The notes: a model not told the origin generated them from the letters alone. A stretch of 64,000 bases of DNA from an uncultured cyanobacterium (GCA_903903925.1 CAIVAU010000048.1:1-64000); one strand, 5' to 3'. Shown: positions 34,686 through 44,817, counted from the stretch's first letter. Program-made: numbers and translations.

Positions 34686-36932
34686 TCAACGTCTTAGAAA
34701 TCGAGGCGACCACCAATTCCATTGACCCATTAAGTGCATTGTAGCTGGTACGAGAATCGTTCGGATTAATGTAGCATCGATCATGATTGCGATCGCACTT
34801 CCAAATCCTAATGCTTTGACAAAGATAATGCTGCTCGACACAAACGCACTCGTGACTATGATCATTAATAACGCAGCACTGGTAATAATACTTCCGGCAT
34901 TCCTTAATCCTTCCATGATACTAAGTGAGTTTTGACCAGAGCGATCATAAGCTTCTTTAATACGTGTAAGTAAAAAAACTTCATAATCCATACTAAGCCC
35001 AAACAAAACACAGAATAATACAACAGGCAGCAAAATATCTAAATAGCCAACGGGGGTAAAGTGTAACCAAGTTTGTCCGTGTCCCTGCTGAAAAATAAAT
35101 ACAAGCGAGCCAAATGTTGCACCGATTGACAACAGATTCATCACAATAGCTTTTAACGGCAGAATGACTGAACTCAGAAGAAAGCACAGCACTATAAATG
35201 TCGCAATCATCATGATTGTGAGTACGCTGGGGAAGCGTTGATATATAACTTTGATTGTATCTAGATCACTTGCCGTTTGACCCGCAACTTGAACTTGCAG
35301 CCCATCTAAATTAAGTGTGCGGAGATCTTGAACCAAGCTTCGTGATGCTGCATCATTACTAACGGTGCGGCTCTTGATCACAATCAGCGTTGTTGAATTG
35401 CTACTGAATTGCTTAACTGCAACCGCAATGTTTGGCTCTAAAATGAGTGTTGGTTGGCGGTAAAGTTGCTGATAATTCTCCAGGGTCAATTGGGAATTAA
35501 GGTTCACTAGACTATGAACACTGGCAATTCGTACATCTGCCTTTAATTGGGTGACTAAATTATAGAGCGTCGCGATATGGTGTTCTGAGAGAATGCGCGA
35601 GCCAGGAGTTCGCGTTCGGATAGCTAGAAAAATTGGGGTCGGCTCTCCTGGTGTAAACGCTTGCTGCAACACCTCAACTCCTTGGCGTGCAGACACTGAC
35701 TGAGGCAAAATATCGGCATTACCCAGTCCAAACCGAGCGGCTAGAAACGGCGAGGTGAGTCCCATAACTATCATCAGCACAACTATGACTGCAACTAAGC
35801 TGTGACAAGTGACCATGCGGGCGATCGCTGCCCAGACGCGAGGCGCTTCAGCAAATCGAAGTAGTGATTGGTCTCGAGCAATTCGATGCCCAACGCATCC
35901 CAGTAAAGCAGGTAGTAGCGTCAAAGCAGCCGCAACAGAAAGTAACACAACCACTGCTCCAGCGATCCCAAAAGACTGGAGTAGCAAGATGGGAAATAGC
36001 ATTAAGCAGACTAGCCCGATGCATACAGTTATGCCAGAGAAAAAAACAGATCGTCCTGCGGTATCTAAAGTTTGTGCTAGAGCCTGTTCAACACTGCCTG
36101 ATTGCAGTTCTTCGCGAAAACGACTGACAATCAGCAAGGAGTAGTCAATTCCTAACCCTAACCCCAACATCGTCGTGAGGTTGAGCGCAAAAATTGATAC
36201 ACTTAGCTTCAGGGTAATCAAATAAAGAATTCCAAAAGTCACTGAAACCGTTGCTACGCCCATTGCTACAGGCATTGAGGCTGTCACAAGGGAACCAAAT
36301 ACAAATAAGAGCGCAAAGAGCGTTAAGGGTAAGATCCATAATTCAACCCGCCCCAAATCAGCTTTACTAATACGTTGCACTTCAAGATCGACAACGGGTT
36401 TTCCGCTCAGAAATGTCTTCAAGTTCTGAGGAGTCTCTTGAGTCAAAATCTGCTTGATTTGGTCGATCGCCGAATCCATGGAATGACCCTTAACGCGTAA
36501 CTGAATCACACTGTACTGAGTTTGTCCATTTGCGCTGCGGTAGTCTGGATGCTCTGCTGCACTCACAACCGAACTCACCAATGGTAAATTGCGGATCAGG
36601 CTGAGGAGTTGTTCCACTTCAGCCTGATTAATCTCTGATTTCGGGGTTCGCTGACTTTGAAACACCAAGATCAGAGCATCGGGTATCACTTTTAGTTCTT
36701 GCTGTAAAAGTTGCTCGGTGCGGTAAGCTTGTCCCGCCTCGTAGACAGCACCCGTCTCTTTCAAGGCACTTTCTAAAGCAGGAGTGAACGCCAAGCTCAC
36801 CAATATTAGAAGTCCCCAAAGAATGATCACCCAAGTTCGGTAGTTGTAGACCAAACGCCCCAACCCAGCAAATCGCGATCGTCGAGCAGGGTTATGCAAG
36901 TTAGTTTTTCCGATTTCTGAATTATTGTACAT
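34686..36932 (-). CDS. MMPL/RND family transporter
   Basis: 748 aa integral membrane exporter of the MMPL (mycobacterial large membrane protein) type. Two halves, each with a leading helix, a periplasmic loop and a five-helix block: FGSLVTASMPVAMGVATVSVTFGILY, LGLGIDYSLLIVSRFREEL in half one; FGLSMDYEVFLLTRIKEAYDRSG in half two. The paired GxxxDY motifs carry the proton-relay Asp residues. Likely exports a lipid or small hydrophobic molecule. Direct copies of one control sequence lie on both sides of it. Confidence 0.9.
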   Translation of the reverse strand: MYNNSEIGKTNLHNPARRSRFAGLGRLVYNYRTWVIILWGLLILVSLAFTPALESALKETGAVYEAGQAYRTEQLLQQELKVIPDALILVFQSQRTPKSEINQAEVEQLLSLIRNLPLVSSVVSAAEHPDYRSANGQTQYSVIQLRVKGHSMDSAIDQIKQILTQETPQNLKTFLSGKPVVDLEVQRISKADLGRVELWILPLTLFALLFVFGSLVTASMPVAMGVATVSVTFGILYLITLKLSVSIFALNLTTMLGLGLGIDYSLLIVSRFREELQSGSVEQALAQTLDTAGRSVFFSGITVCIGLVCLMLFPILLLQSFGIAGAVVVLLSVAAALTLLPALLGCVGHRIARDQSLLRFAEAPRVWAAIARMVTCHSLVAVIVVLMIVMGLTSPFLAARFGLGNADILPQSVSARQGVEVLQQAFTPGEPTPIFLAIRTRTPGSRILSEHHIATLYNLVTQLKADVRIASVHSLVNLNSQLTLENYQQLYRQPTLILEPNIAVAVKQFSSNSTTLIVIKSRTVSNDAASRSLVQDLRTLNLDGLQVQVAGQTASDLDTIKVIYQRFPSVLTIMMIATFIVLCFLLSSVILPLKAIVMNLLSIGATFGSLVFIFQQGHGQTWLHFTPVGYLDILLPVVLFCVLFGLSMDYEVFLLTRIKEAYDRSGQNSLSIMEGLRNAGSIITSAALLMIIVTSAFVSSSIIFVKALGFGSAIAIMIDATLIRTILVPATMHLMGQWNWWSPRFLRR

Positions 36933-36944
36933 CTTTTATTCTAC

Positions 36945-37012
36945 AGGATGACAGGGTGCTGTTTCATTTATCGGGTTATTTGGTTGACTACGATATAAAA
37001 ATATAAAAATTA
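36945..37012 (-). promoter_or_regulatory. Control-region variant upstream of MMPL
   Basis: CTGTCATCCT (36954-36945) with TGAAACA and TAACCCG at exact 12-bp steps upstream. It ends only 12 bp before the MMPL ATG; if it is a -10 element the transcript would be almost leaderless, or translation starts elsewhere. Confidence 0.6.
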
Positions 37013-37204
37013 AAAAAAAATATTTTCAGAGATGTCTAGGGGTAATGGGGAGTGGAGATGATTCATACTCAAGAAGATTGACGACTTTTGAAAAACTGAG
37101 GTAGGCAAACAACTAAATTATGTCTAACGCAAAATATTACGAATCATTTTTGCATAAATCCTGACTGATACGTTGATAACTAGAGTGTAAAGATTTGAAA
37201 ATTT

Positions 37205-37280
37205 CTTGGACAATATATACAACTTATACGTTAATCAACCGCTTTGTTAGACACGGTTTCTAATATTAGTATGTCATACT
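37205..37280 (+). promoter_or_regulatory. 12-bp periodic control region upstream of DUF1830
   Basis: ACTTATACG, then TCAACCG (37235), TTAGACA (37247), TCTAATA (37259) and ATGTCATACT (37271), each exactly 12 bp after the last. The DUF1830 ATG follows 155 bp after the array. Weaker heptamers than the copies at 50188 and 57881, but identical spacing. 37013-37204 shows no gene. Confidence 0.65.
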
Positions 37281-37435
37281 AGATTTTGTCAGCAACTTGA
37301 TCAAAATTCAGTTAAATACGGGGACGCGCATTCCCGCTAGAGTGCAAGCCCCATGTCTGAATCCAGGGGCTTGCGCTCTAAAAGTTTCCGGTCAAAAAAT
37401 TAATCGGTCATCTACTTTTAGATTGACTTAAAAAT

Positions 37436-37780
37436 ATGCCTTATTTGCTTTCTCTTTTAGGGACTGAATCATCTGTTGAAGGATCTGAAAACCTCTTATG
37501 CTATTACATCAATGACGCTGCCAACATTCAAATTATTCGGTTGATGGATGGGGCAATGTGCCTTTCTGAACACATTACTTTCTCGGGAGAGGGCATTTTA
37601 TTTACAGCATTACCAGAATCTTACTTAGAAATATATTCACCTCGAATCAATAGGACAAAGGTAAGCATAATTAGCTGTAACCGATTGCGCATTAATGAAG
37701 TATCTAATCTAACAAAATCTTCTGCACGTAAATATAGTAATCCTAAAGGTTTTACCTGCCCAAGCCAAAGTTTTTCGTAA
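37436..37780 (+). CDS. DUF1830 protein with altered C-terminus
   Basis: 114 aa. Residues 15-92 (SVEGSENLLCYYINDAANIQ...LFTALPESYLEIYSP...SCNRLRINEVS) match DUF1830, a small cyanobacterial family of unknown function. The remaining ~22 residues are read out of frame through the P-ATPase remnant that starts near 37705, so the original C-terminus may have been overwritten at that junction. Confidence 0.65.
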   Translation: MPYLLSLLGTESSVEGSENLLCYYINDAANIQIIRLMDGAMCLSEHITFSGEGILFTALPESYLEIYSPRINRTKVSIISCNRLRINEVSNLTKSSARKYSNPKGFTCPSQSFS

Positions 37781-38294
37781 TGGTGAATTGTCTTCACTAC
37801 CCACAAGGAAGTTAGTCACAGGAGATGTCATTCAATTAGAAGAGGGAGACAAAATCTCCGCTGATGGACGATTGGTTGAAAGCCAGTCTTTTTATGTGGA
37901 CGTCTCCATTCTGACAGGCGAGTCGCTACCTGTATCTCGGTCTGCGGAACCTGTTGCAGAAAATATCCGCGCATCGGATGCCGCAAACTTAATATTTGCA
38001 GGTTCTACAGTTGCCGCAGGTCGGGGAGTGGCTGTAGTTTTCGCTACGGGTACCCACACAGAATTTGGTCAAGTTGCACCTTTGGATGTATTGCAACATT
38101 CATTAATTTGGTTAGGAATTGCAGTTGAATGGGTGTTAATGTTATCGATTATTTACTCTCCGACTTTACGGAAAATATTTACCACCGCATCATTACAACC
38201 TTGGCAGTATTTAGCTTTGCTAGCATGTCCACCCCTGGTTTTGATGGCTGATGAATTGCGCAAGCGCTTTTTGAAATTGCAAAAAGTGGCGTAA
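37705..38294 (+). pseudogene. Collapsed cation P-type ATPase (in-frame internal deletion)
   Basis: Open from about 37705 with no certain start (TTG at 37788 possible). KVLPAQAKVFRNGEL, LVTGDVIQLEEGDKISADGRL and ILTGESLPVSRS are the actuator domain. After THTEFGQVA the frame jumps straight to the last membrane helices (PLDVLQHSLIWLGIAVEWVLM...PPLVLMADELRKRF). The DKTGT phosphorylation site and nucleotide domain are missing, so it cannot pump. The frame has nevertheless stayed open. Confidence 0.8.
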
Positions 38295-38468
38295 AAACAC
38301 TTTAAAGTTTATTCATCCACCAGTCTCACAGAATTCTGACTCCTGACTCCTGACTGATGTATTCTTTCCTGTTTAAAATATTAATTATATATAGCAATTT
38401 TCAATCGTTTGTGAGTTATAATAGATATATAAACAGGCGATGACGCTACACATTGTGAGGCAACCCAT

Positions 38469-38753
38469 ATGGATGCCAATGAAGTTTTAAGACGATATGC
38501 AGACGGAGAAAGAAACTTTAGACAGGCAGACTGGAGAGGGATAAGTTTAGTTAAAGCAAATTTGAGTGGAGTAGATTTAACTGGGGCACATTTGAGCAAC
38601 GCAGATTTAAGAAATTCAGATCTAAGCGGGGCTAATTTAAACTGGGCTGGACTTAAAGGAGCCAATTTTAGCGGGGCTAATCTGAGGGATGTAAAAATGC
38701 CTAATGGGGCAATGCATAATGATCTATTAGAGTCTGCCAACGATTTTTCGTGA
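38469..38753 (+). CDS. Pentapeptide-repeat protein
   Basis: 94 aa. About nine A(D/N)LxX pentapeptides (ANLSG VDLTG AHLSN ADLRN SDLSG ANLNW AGLKG ANFSG ANLRD) predict a short right-handed beta-helix; role unknown. The dispersed repeat at 38425-38460 supplies the leader. The N-terminal EVLRRYADGERNF is typical of cyanobacterial members. Confidence 0.8.
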   Translation: MDANEVLRRYADGERNFRQADWRGISLVKANLSGVDLTGAHLSNADLRNSDLSGANLNWAGLKGANFSGANLRDVKMPNGAMHNDLLESANDFS

Positions 38754-38794
38754 ACTACCTATGCTGACTTGTACTCAGGTCAGCGCGTAAGTTT

Positions 38795-38822
38795 GTAAGG
38801 GCGCAAGGCTTTGCGCCCCTAC
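38795..38822. repeat. GGGCGCAAGGCTTTGCGCCC hairpin
   Basis: Palindromic dispersed repeat related to the interior of the MITE at 21335-21423 and to 55343-55370. It lies between the pentapeptide gene and gabD and may serve as a terminator. Confidence 0.6.
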
Positions 38823-38868
38823 GAAAGCATTTGCGACACAACCTGCTTTCTTATAAGAGGACACACAT

Positions 38869-40251
38869 ATGGTCATCGCAACAGTCAATCCTTTTACCAA
38901 CAAAACAGTCAAGAACTTTGCCGAAGACACGCCGGAGAAGATCGAGAAGGCGCTGACGACGGCTAATGCTGAGTTCACACACTGGAGCCACACGAGCTAT
39001 GAGGAACGAGCCAATCTGCTACATAAAGTAGCAGCGATCATCCGTCAGAGGAAAGACGAACTCGCTCACCTTATTACGACCGAGATGGGCAAGCTCATTG
39101 CTGAGAGCATCGGTGAAGTTGAGCTAAGCGCCGATATCTTCGACTACTACGCCGACAACGGAGAGCGATTTCTCGCCGACAAGCCTGTGAAGACGGAGCG
39201 GGGTGAGGCGATGATCCGTCACAGCCCGATAGGTGTGGTGCTGGGTGTGGAGCCGTGGAACTTCCCATTTTATCAGGTCGCTCGCTTCGCAGCACCCAAC
39301 ATCATGATTGGCAACGTGGTAGTGATCAAGCACGCCTCCATCGTCCCACAGTGCGCGATCGCGATCGAGAATATCTTCCGTGAGGCTGGCGGGCACGCCG
39401 GTGTCTATACTAACCTTCTGATTCCTGGCCGCCACGTCTCCAAACTGCTATCCGACCACCGAATCAAGGCGGCGTCACTCACCGGGAGTGAAGAGGCAGG
39501 CGCAAACCTTGCAGCAGCCGCTGGGAAAAACCTCAAGAAATCCGTCCTCGAACTCGGCGGTAGCGACGCCTTCATCGTCCTTGATGATGCGGACATCGAC
39601 AAAGCTGTAGAATGGGCGTACTTTGGACGTATGAACAATACTGGACAGTGCTGTATTGCATCTAAGCGGTTCATTGTTGTGGATGCGGTGGCAGAGGAAT
39701 TCACCAAGAAGTTTGTCCTCAGGATGAGCAATTTAAAGGTCGGTGACCCCCAGGACTTGGACACGCAGCTCGGCCCACTCAGTTCTGAAGAGGCTGTGGT
39801 TCACCTCGAAGACCAGGTGCGTCGCGCCGTCAAGGATGGTGCTAAAGTGCTGCTCGGCGGTAAGAGGATCGACCGAGAGGGGGCGTTCATTGAGGCAACG
39901 GTGCTGACGGAAGTCAAACCTGGCTCGCCTATCTCCTATGAAGAGATGTTCGGTCCCGTTGCTGTGATCTATAGCGTTAAAGACGAGCAGGCGGCGATCG
40001 CACTTGCCAACGATTCGCCTTTTGGTTTAGGCGGCTCGGTGTTCACGCGTGATATCGAACGCGGTAAGCGCGTCGCCGATCAGATCAACACGGGCATGGT
40101 GTTCATCAATCACCCGACTTGGACTGCGCCGGAGCTTCCATTTGGTGGCGTGAAACGCTCTGGCTATGGACGGGAACTGTCTAGTCTCGGCGTCGAGGAG
40201 TTCGTTAACAAGAAGCTCATCCGCGTGAGCGACGTCAACGACCCGTTATAG
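38869..40251 (+). CDS. gabD: Succinate-semialdehyde dehydrogenase-type aldehyde dehydrogenase
   Basis: 460 aa. Oxidises an aldehyde, probably succinate semialdehyde, to the acid with NAD(P). VLGVEPWNFPFYQVARF cofactor/Asn region, SLTGSEEAG, general base Glu228 (LELGGSDAF) and the nucleophile region GQCC (Cys262) are present. Short form resembling GabD1/Sad. GC-rich, like the carbon operon. 32 bp before the alcohol dehydrogenase and probably co-transcribed; the pair could interconvert an aldehyde, alcohol and acid. Confidence 0.9.
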   Translation: MVIATVNPFTNKTVKNFAEDTPEKIEKALTTANAEFTHWSHTSYEERANLLHKVAAIIRQRKDELAHLITTEMGKLIAESIGEVELSADIFDYYADNGERFLADKPVKTERGEAMIRHSPIGVVLGVEPWNFPFYQVARFAAPNIMIGNVVVIKHASIVPQCAIAIENIFREAGGHAGVYTNLLIPGRHVSKLLSDHRIKAASLTGSEEAGANLAAAAGKNLKKSVLELGGSDAFIVLDDADIDKAVEWAYFGRMNNTGQCCIASKRFIVVDAVAEEFTKKFVLRMSNLKVGDPQDLDTQLGPLSSEEAVVHLEDQVRRAVKDGAKVLLGGKRIDREGAFIEATVLTEVKPGSPISYEEMFGPVAVIYSVKDEQAAIALANDSPFGLGGSVFTRDIERGKRVADQINTGMVFINHPTWTAPELPFGGVKRSGYGRELSSLGVEEFVNKKLIRVSDVNDPL

Positions 40252-40283
40252 CGCGGCTGATATTACCCAAACAGGAGACAAGC

Positions 40284-41288
40284 ATGATTCACGGTTATGC
40301 AGCTAAAACAGCAGGCGGAACATTGGAGCCATTTGAATATGATCTAGGTACGCTGAAAGACGAAGAAGTAGAAATCAATGTCGAGTATTGCGGGATTTGC
40401 CATAGCGACCTAAGTATGTTAAAGAATGAGTGGGGCATTAGCCAATACCCCCTCGTGCCAGGTCATGAGGTCGTCGGAAGCATTACCGCAGTAGGCGATC
40501 GCGTGACTACCGTTGAAATAGGTCAGCGAGTCGGACTAGGATGGTTTTCTCATTCTTGTATGCACTGCGAGTGGTGCATGTCCGGCAATCACAACTTGTG
40601 TCTCACAGCAGAGCAAACTATCGTCGGTCGGTACGGCGGCTTTGCTGACAAGGTGCGGGCCCATGAAGAATGGGTAACTCCTCTGCCAGAAGGAATTGAT
40701 CCAGCTAAGGTCGGGCCATTGTTCTGTGGTGGCATTACCGTGTTTAATCCCATTGTTCAGTTTGATGTGAAACCAACTGACCGAGTTGCTGTGATTGGCA
40801 TTGGTGGTCTTGGACATCTGGCAATACAATTTCTGCGAGCTTGGGGATGTGATGTTACTGCTTTTTCAACGCATCCTGACAAAGAATTTGAGGCTCGTGA
40901 ATTAGGAGCTACCCACTTTGTTAACTCTCGTGATGCTAAAGCGATAGAGGCACTTGCCAACTCGTTTGATTTTATTCTCTCGACCGTAAATGCGGATCTC
41001 GATTGGGGAATGTACATCAACGCGCTACGTCCCAAAGGACGATTACACTTTGTTGGAGTCGTGCCGAATGCAATTCAAGCCAATGTTTTCTCCTTAATCT
41101 TTGGGCAAAAATCCTTATCTGGCTCTCCACTTGGTAGTCCGACAACAACCTCTACAATGCTAGATTTCGCGGCTCGTCATAGTATTGAGCCTATCATAGA
41201 AACCTTTGCTTTCAGTCAAGTGAATGAAGCAATGGCGCATTTGGCAGCAGGAAAAGCTCGATATCGGATTGTGTTGAAACATTCTTAA
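40284..41288 (+). CDS. Zinc-dependent NADP alcohol dehydrogenase (YahK/CAD-like)
   Basis: 334 aa medium-chain dehydrogenase. Catalytic zinc ligands Cys39 (GICHSD) and His61-Glu62 (PGHEVVG), and a third Cys in LFCGGITVF; structural zinc Cys cluster CMHCEWCMSGNHNLC; Rossmann loop GIGGLGHLAIQFLRAWG; FSTHPDKEFEA fits NADP preference. Likely reduces aldehydes with broad specificity. Preceded by AGGAGACAAGC, a strong ribosome-binding site. Confidence 0.9.
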   Translation: MIHGYAAKTAGGTLEPFEYDLGTLKDEEVEINVEYCGICHSDLSMLKNEWGISQYPLVPGHEVVGSITAVGDRVTTVEIGQRVGLGWFSHSCMHCEWCMSGNHNLCLTAEQTIVGRYGGFADKVRAHEEWVTPLPEGIDPAKVGPLFCGGITVFNPIVQFDVKPTDRVAVIGIGGLGHLAIQFLRAWGCDVTAFSTHPDKEFEARELGATHFVNSRDAKAIEALANSFDFILSTVNADLDWGMYINALRPKGRLHFVGVVPNAIQANVFSLIFGQKSLSGSPLGSPTTTSTMLDFAARHSIEPIIETFAFSQVNEAMAHLAAGKARYRIVLKHS

Positions 41289-41298
41289 CGGGATGTCA

Positions 41299-42552
41299 CT
41301 ATGTTTCCGTCGTTGAAACCATGGAGAGTGCTAAAGGTGAACCGATGAGTTGAGCAACTCGAAAGGCTGACGCGATCGCCCCTTCATGCAAGCCATCTCC
41401 TAGATAAGCTCCTGCATGGTAAGTATTGTTCTCTCCATTAGTGGCAACGACTTCATCTCGGGATCGAAAAGATTTAGTGGTATACAACGGAGTGTGATGT
41501 TCTTGAGTGTGAATGATGCGATCGGGAGCAATCAATCCTTCTAGTCGAAACGATAAAAAATAATGCTGTGGCGATGAGATGCCGCAAAGCTGATTTAAAT
41601 AACTGTTATATCCCCATCGGTTGTCTGTCTGGAAGAAATCAAATTCCGAGGGGTGCTGAATGCCATGATTATCATACATGGAAGTATCCGCATGAACTGT
41701 AGTTATTACATAGTTGCCTTTCCAATCTGAGAAGCGTTTAATTTCAGCATCGGTTGGATCAGCTAACAGTACCATCACTTGGTCGGGTGGCGTGGCAAAC
41801 ACGACTTGATCAAACTCCAGGATTTCACCCTGCGATAGCTCAATTTTCACACCATCTGGGCTTCTAGAAATATTGGCAATCTCCACATTTAGCAAGATTT
41901 TACCTTGAAATAGCTTCAGAATTTTTTCAATATAGGAATATACACCGCCTTTAATCCTGAGCCATTTGACTGCGAGGTAGTCGCGTAACATCGGAATTGC
42001 CAGTTCTGCGGGAAAGTTGTCAATGAGTTCAAACGGCATTGAGTAGCTATACATCGTCAGCAACTTTAGCCAGGTATTGCTCATACTTTGGTTATCCAAA
42101 TATTGAGACAGTGGCTGATCGTAAAAATCTTCGATCTCAGCAAATCGCGTTTCCAACCATAATCCAACAGAACGGGTATGGAGGAAATCGAACCGCAGAT
42201 GTTCAATCAGGCGGTGGATGCCTGTGTAGTTGTTCTCAATAGTGACCCCCGATAAAAAGTGACTGCCATCTTTGGGGAATAAAGCTGAACCGACGCTGAC
42301 GGGTTCTAGTTCTACTCCTAGCTCTTGCATGAGAGCCAAAAAGTTGTGAAATACAGTAGGAAATTCCAGCACTCCACTTTCCAACATTTCGTTGCAATTG
42401 GATTGGTTAGGTAACACATTCTTGTTGAGTGTCCGAATATGCCCTCCCAACATGGGTTGCCGCTCAAACACGGTGATATGATGCCCTTGTTTATCCAGCA
42501 GATAAGCTGTAGCCATACCACTGGCTCCACCACCGATAACTGCAATTTTCAT
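41299..42552 (-). CDS. FAD-dependent amine-oxidase-like oxidoreductase
   Basis: 417 aa. FAD-binding IAVIGGGASGMATAYLLDKQG (residues 3-23) and FERQPMLGGHI; second dinucleotide motif LEFDQVVFATPPDQV; C-terminal FAD loop NTYHAGAYLGDGLHEGA. The family includes cyclopropane/tuberculostearate-cluster proteins and plant-type amine oxidases; substrate unknown. Followed on its own strand by nothing; a heptamer array sits 35 bp upstream, replacing a normal promoter region. Confidence 0.8.
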   Translation of the reverse strand: MKIAVIGGGASGMATAYLLDKQGHHITVFERQPMLGGHIRTLNKNVLPNQSNCNEMLESGVLEFPTVFHNFLALMQELGVELEPVSVGSALFPKDGSHFLSGVTIENNYTGIHRLIEHLRFDFLHTRSVGLWLETRFAEIEDFYDQPLSQYLDNQSMSNTWLKLLTMYSYSMPFELIDNFPAELAIPMLRDYLAVKWLRIKGGVYSYIEKILKLFQGKILLNVEIANISRSPDGVKIELSQGEILEFDQVVFATPPDQVMVLLADPTDAEIKRFSDWKGNYVITTVHADTSMYDNHGIQHPSEFDFFQTDNRWGYNSYLNQLCGISSPQHYFLSFRLEGLIAPDRIIHTQEHHTPLYTTKSFRSRDEVVATNGENNTYHAGAYLGDGLHEGAIASAFRVAQLIGSPLALSMVSTTET

Positions 42553-42586
42553 AGCTGACCTCTCAGTTATTGAACATAAATAAAAA

Positions 42587-42787
42587 CCCTACTCCCTACT
42601 CCCTACTCCCTACTCCCTACTCCCTACTCCCTGCTCCCTACTCCCTACTCCCTACTCCCTGCTCCCTGCTCCCTGCTCCCTACTCCCTACTCCCTACTCC
42701 CTACTCCCTATTCCCTGCTCCCTATTCCCTGCTCCCTATTCCCTGCTCCCTATTCCCTGCTCCCTGCTCCCTGCTCCCTGCTCCCTC
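42587..42787. repeat. Heptamer tandem repeat (STRR type), long array
   Basis: About 28 consecutive units of CCCTACT, CCCTGCT and CCCTATT. It fills the gap between two minus-strand FAD enzyme genes; the upstream gene stops 9 bp from its edge. No spacers or dyads, so not CRISPR. Confidence 0.95.
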
Positions 42788-42795
42788 TTATTTCT

Positions 42796-44322
42796 TCAAA
42801 GCACGTTGCCAGATAATCTTTGATATAGTAGTGCCCCAGTCCAGAATGTGGGAGCAAAGCCTGGATAGCCCGATGAAGCATTGCAGAAATAGAAATGGTC
42901 GAGTGAGGTTTCGTGATTCAAGCGTCCCAGACCCATGTTGCGCGGTGTAAGACTGGAGCCGTAGGAATTCCCGTTGGGGCACCAGCAAAAACGTTCATTG
43001 GTGGTGGGGCTGCCGGTGATCTGAAAGACTAGATGTTTTCTAAAATTTGGCACATAGTGTTTTTCCACAACATCCAGAATAGAGTCGAAGATTTCTTGCT
43101 TTTTCTGGTTGTAGGCTTTGCGATCGCTCTGTCGCAATTGCTTGAAGTAGTCGTAATTAGCAACAGTCAGGAATTCGACAATCTGGCAGTCTTCTGGACA
43201 ATCTCCACTTGCTTCTGTCAATAAAGTGGGCGTTGTCATGGCAAAGCTGGGATTGGAAAAGTCATTGTGTTCATACATCTGAGCAAAAGCTTTATTCAGA
43301 TCATCATGACCTGTGTGAAAGAGATTCCACTTGCCAAATCCATAGTTTCGGAGGTCGAGGTCTTTGACAACGCAATAAGCCATGTAGTTAGATGCAGAAT
43401 ACTCATAGTTGAGTTTTCGGCGCACAGTTTTAGAAAACTTTGACTCACCAATCATGTTAGCAGCTTTTTTTGGGTCAATGTTGCAAATCACAGTGTTGCC
43501 TGTAAATTCATGAGTTTGATGGGTCGTTAAATCCATCGCCTCAACTCCCGTGATTGTTCGGTCTGTCAGTCTAAAATTCGTGACTTCATGGTTGAGCAGT
43601 ACCTGCCCTCCGTAGGATTCAATCACTTTGACTAACGAATTGATGACATGCGCAAAATGCTGGGTTGGGTAAAATGCACCGGCTTGATAGCCCTTGAACA
43701 AAACGACCCAGGCATAAAACGAGAGTTGATTCGGAGGTAGTAAAAAATCAAGCCATTGCAGAGCTAATAGGGTTTGAGCGGCTTGGGGTAGCTGAAACTT
43801 GTCGAATACATCCTGAAGTGTGCTGTTGAGATACTGGACAGCACAAACCACTTCACCTGCATGTTTGAGCAGTTCAATTGGCTTAACTGGAGGAGCGAGT
43901 CTTTTTAAGCCTGCGCCAGTTTTTTCCACTTCGTTAATAAATTGGCTAATGCGATCGCTGTGTGCAGGAAACAGCATGAATAATCGCTCTTTCAGTTCCT
44001 CAGGTTCCGAAGGAATATCTAACGCATATCCCGGCATTCGCATATGGTCAAAGCCTTCTGGGTCGTACCGCTCAAAGGTCACTTCCTGATCCAAGCCCAG
44101 TTTCTTAAGTACCTGATTGACCGTTTGTCCTTCACCGCAATCCCAAACATAGTGGAATTGGGCATTAAACGTGTATTTTTTAGCCATTGTAAACGTGTGA
44201 CCAAAGCCGCCTGGATGCTCATGGGCTTCGAGAATTTGCACAGTTTTGCCAGAGTTGGCCATCAAAGCGCCAAAGACCAATGCGGATAAACCACTGCCGA
44301 CAATCAGGTAATCTGGTTTCAT
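42796..44322 (-). CDS. Phytoene-desaturase/carotenoid-isomerase-like FAD oxidoreductase
   Basis: 508 aa. N-terminal [20 protein letters not shown] and [14 protein letters not shown] bind FAD; C-terminal [18 protein letters not shown] and [19 protein letters not shown] match the CrtI/CrtISO/retinol-saturase superfamily. Probably acts on a polyene or lipid. Its nearness to the amine-oxidase-like gene and OCP 9 kb away hints at carotenoid chemistry, but the substrate is not determined. Confidence 0.82.
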   Translation of the reverse strand: MKPDYLIVGSGLSALVFGALMANSGKTVQILEAHEHPGGFGHTFTMAKKYTFNAQFHYVWDCGEGQTVNQVLKKLGLDQEVTFERYDPEGFDHMRMPGYALDIPSEPEELKERLFMLFPAHSDRISQFINEVEKTGAGLKRLAPPVKPIELLKHAGEVVCAVQYLNSTLQDVFDKFQLPQAAQTLLALQWLDFLLPPNQLSFYAWVVLFKGYQAGAFYPTQHFAHVINSLVKVIESYGGQVLLNHEVTNFRLTDRTITGVEAMDLTTHQTHEFTGNTVICNIDPKKAANMIGESKFSKTVRRKLNYEYSASNYMAYCVVKDLDLRNYGFGKWNLFHTGHDDLNKAFAQMYEHNDFSNPSFAMTTPTLLTEASGDCPEDCQIVEFLTVANYDYFKQLRQSDRKAYNQKKQEIFDSILDVVEKHYVPNFRKHLVFQITGSPTTNERFCWCPNGNSYGSSLTPRNMGLGRLNHETSLDHFYFCNASSGYPGFAPTFWTGALLYQRLSGNVL

Positions 44323-44397
44323 AGGAATTCAAAATGGAAATATTTAACATCACCGAACAAGGCAAAAGTTTTTTTGTCTTTCCCTACACCCCATTTT

Positions 44398-44817
44398 TTA
44401 TACCGCTCTCCGTCCAGCATAGATAAGTTTGACCACCCATACACCGAGACAGCCTAAGAGCGAATACACGAAGATAGCAATTAGAATATTGACATCAAAA
44501 ATGTTCGATCCGCCACCAAAAATGGGACTGATAAATAAAGTGGAAAAAGGCGCAATGAAGGGAAGAGAAAAAGTGTCAATAAAATGGGCAAATACATTTT
44601 TCGTATTTGCTCCGAAAAAACGCAATAAGAAGCGTAACGTCAGCAGAATTTCAAGCGATCCAACTAGAAAGTAAATGCTATTGATAATCCAGGTAAAAGT
44701 AGCGCTGCGTCTGCCAGTTTCAAGCCGTCTCTCTTCCTTTTGAAGTCGAAAAACTTCTTCATCCTGAAGCTCTTGCCTACGCTCAGAATCGCTTTGTTCA
44801 TGAGGATTTCTATTCAT
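44398..44817 (-). CDS. YggT family membrane protein
   Basis: 139 aa from ATG 44817, chosen over an ATG 42 bp upstream because GGAGATAGAGAAG lies directly before it. Charged N-terminus (about 45 residues), then IINSIYFLVGSLEILLTLRFLLRFFG and a second helix ILIAIFVYSLLGCLGVWVV, the YggT pattern. The family influences membrane organisation and osmotic tolerance in bacteria and plastids. The long acidic/basic N-terminal tail is an addition to the core fold. Confidence 0.82.
   Translation of the reverse strand: MNRNPHEQSDSERRQELQDEEVFRLQKEERRLETGRRSATFTWIINSIYFLVGSLEILLTLRFLLRFFGANTKNVFAHFIDTFSLPFIAPFSTLFISPIFGGGSNIFDVNILIAIFVYSLLGCLGVWVVKLIYAGRRAV

Noticed and set aside
42587..42787. Possible CRISPR array
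   Set aside because: Period is 7 bp with no spacers or dyad repeats; it is a heptamer tandem array. Same for 44-182.
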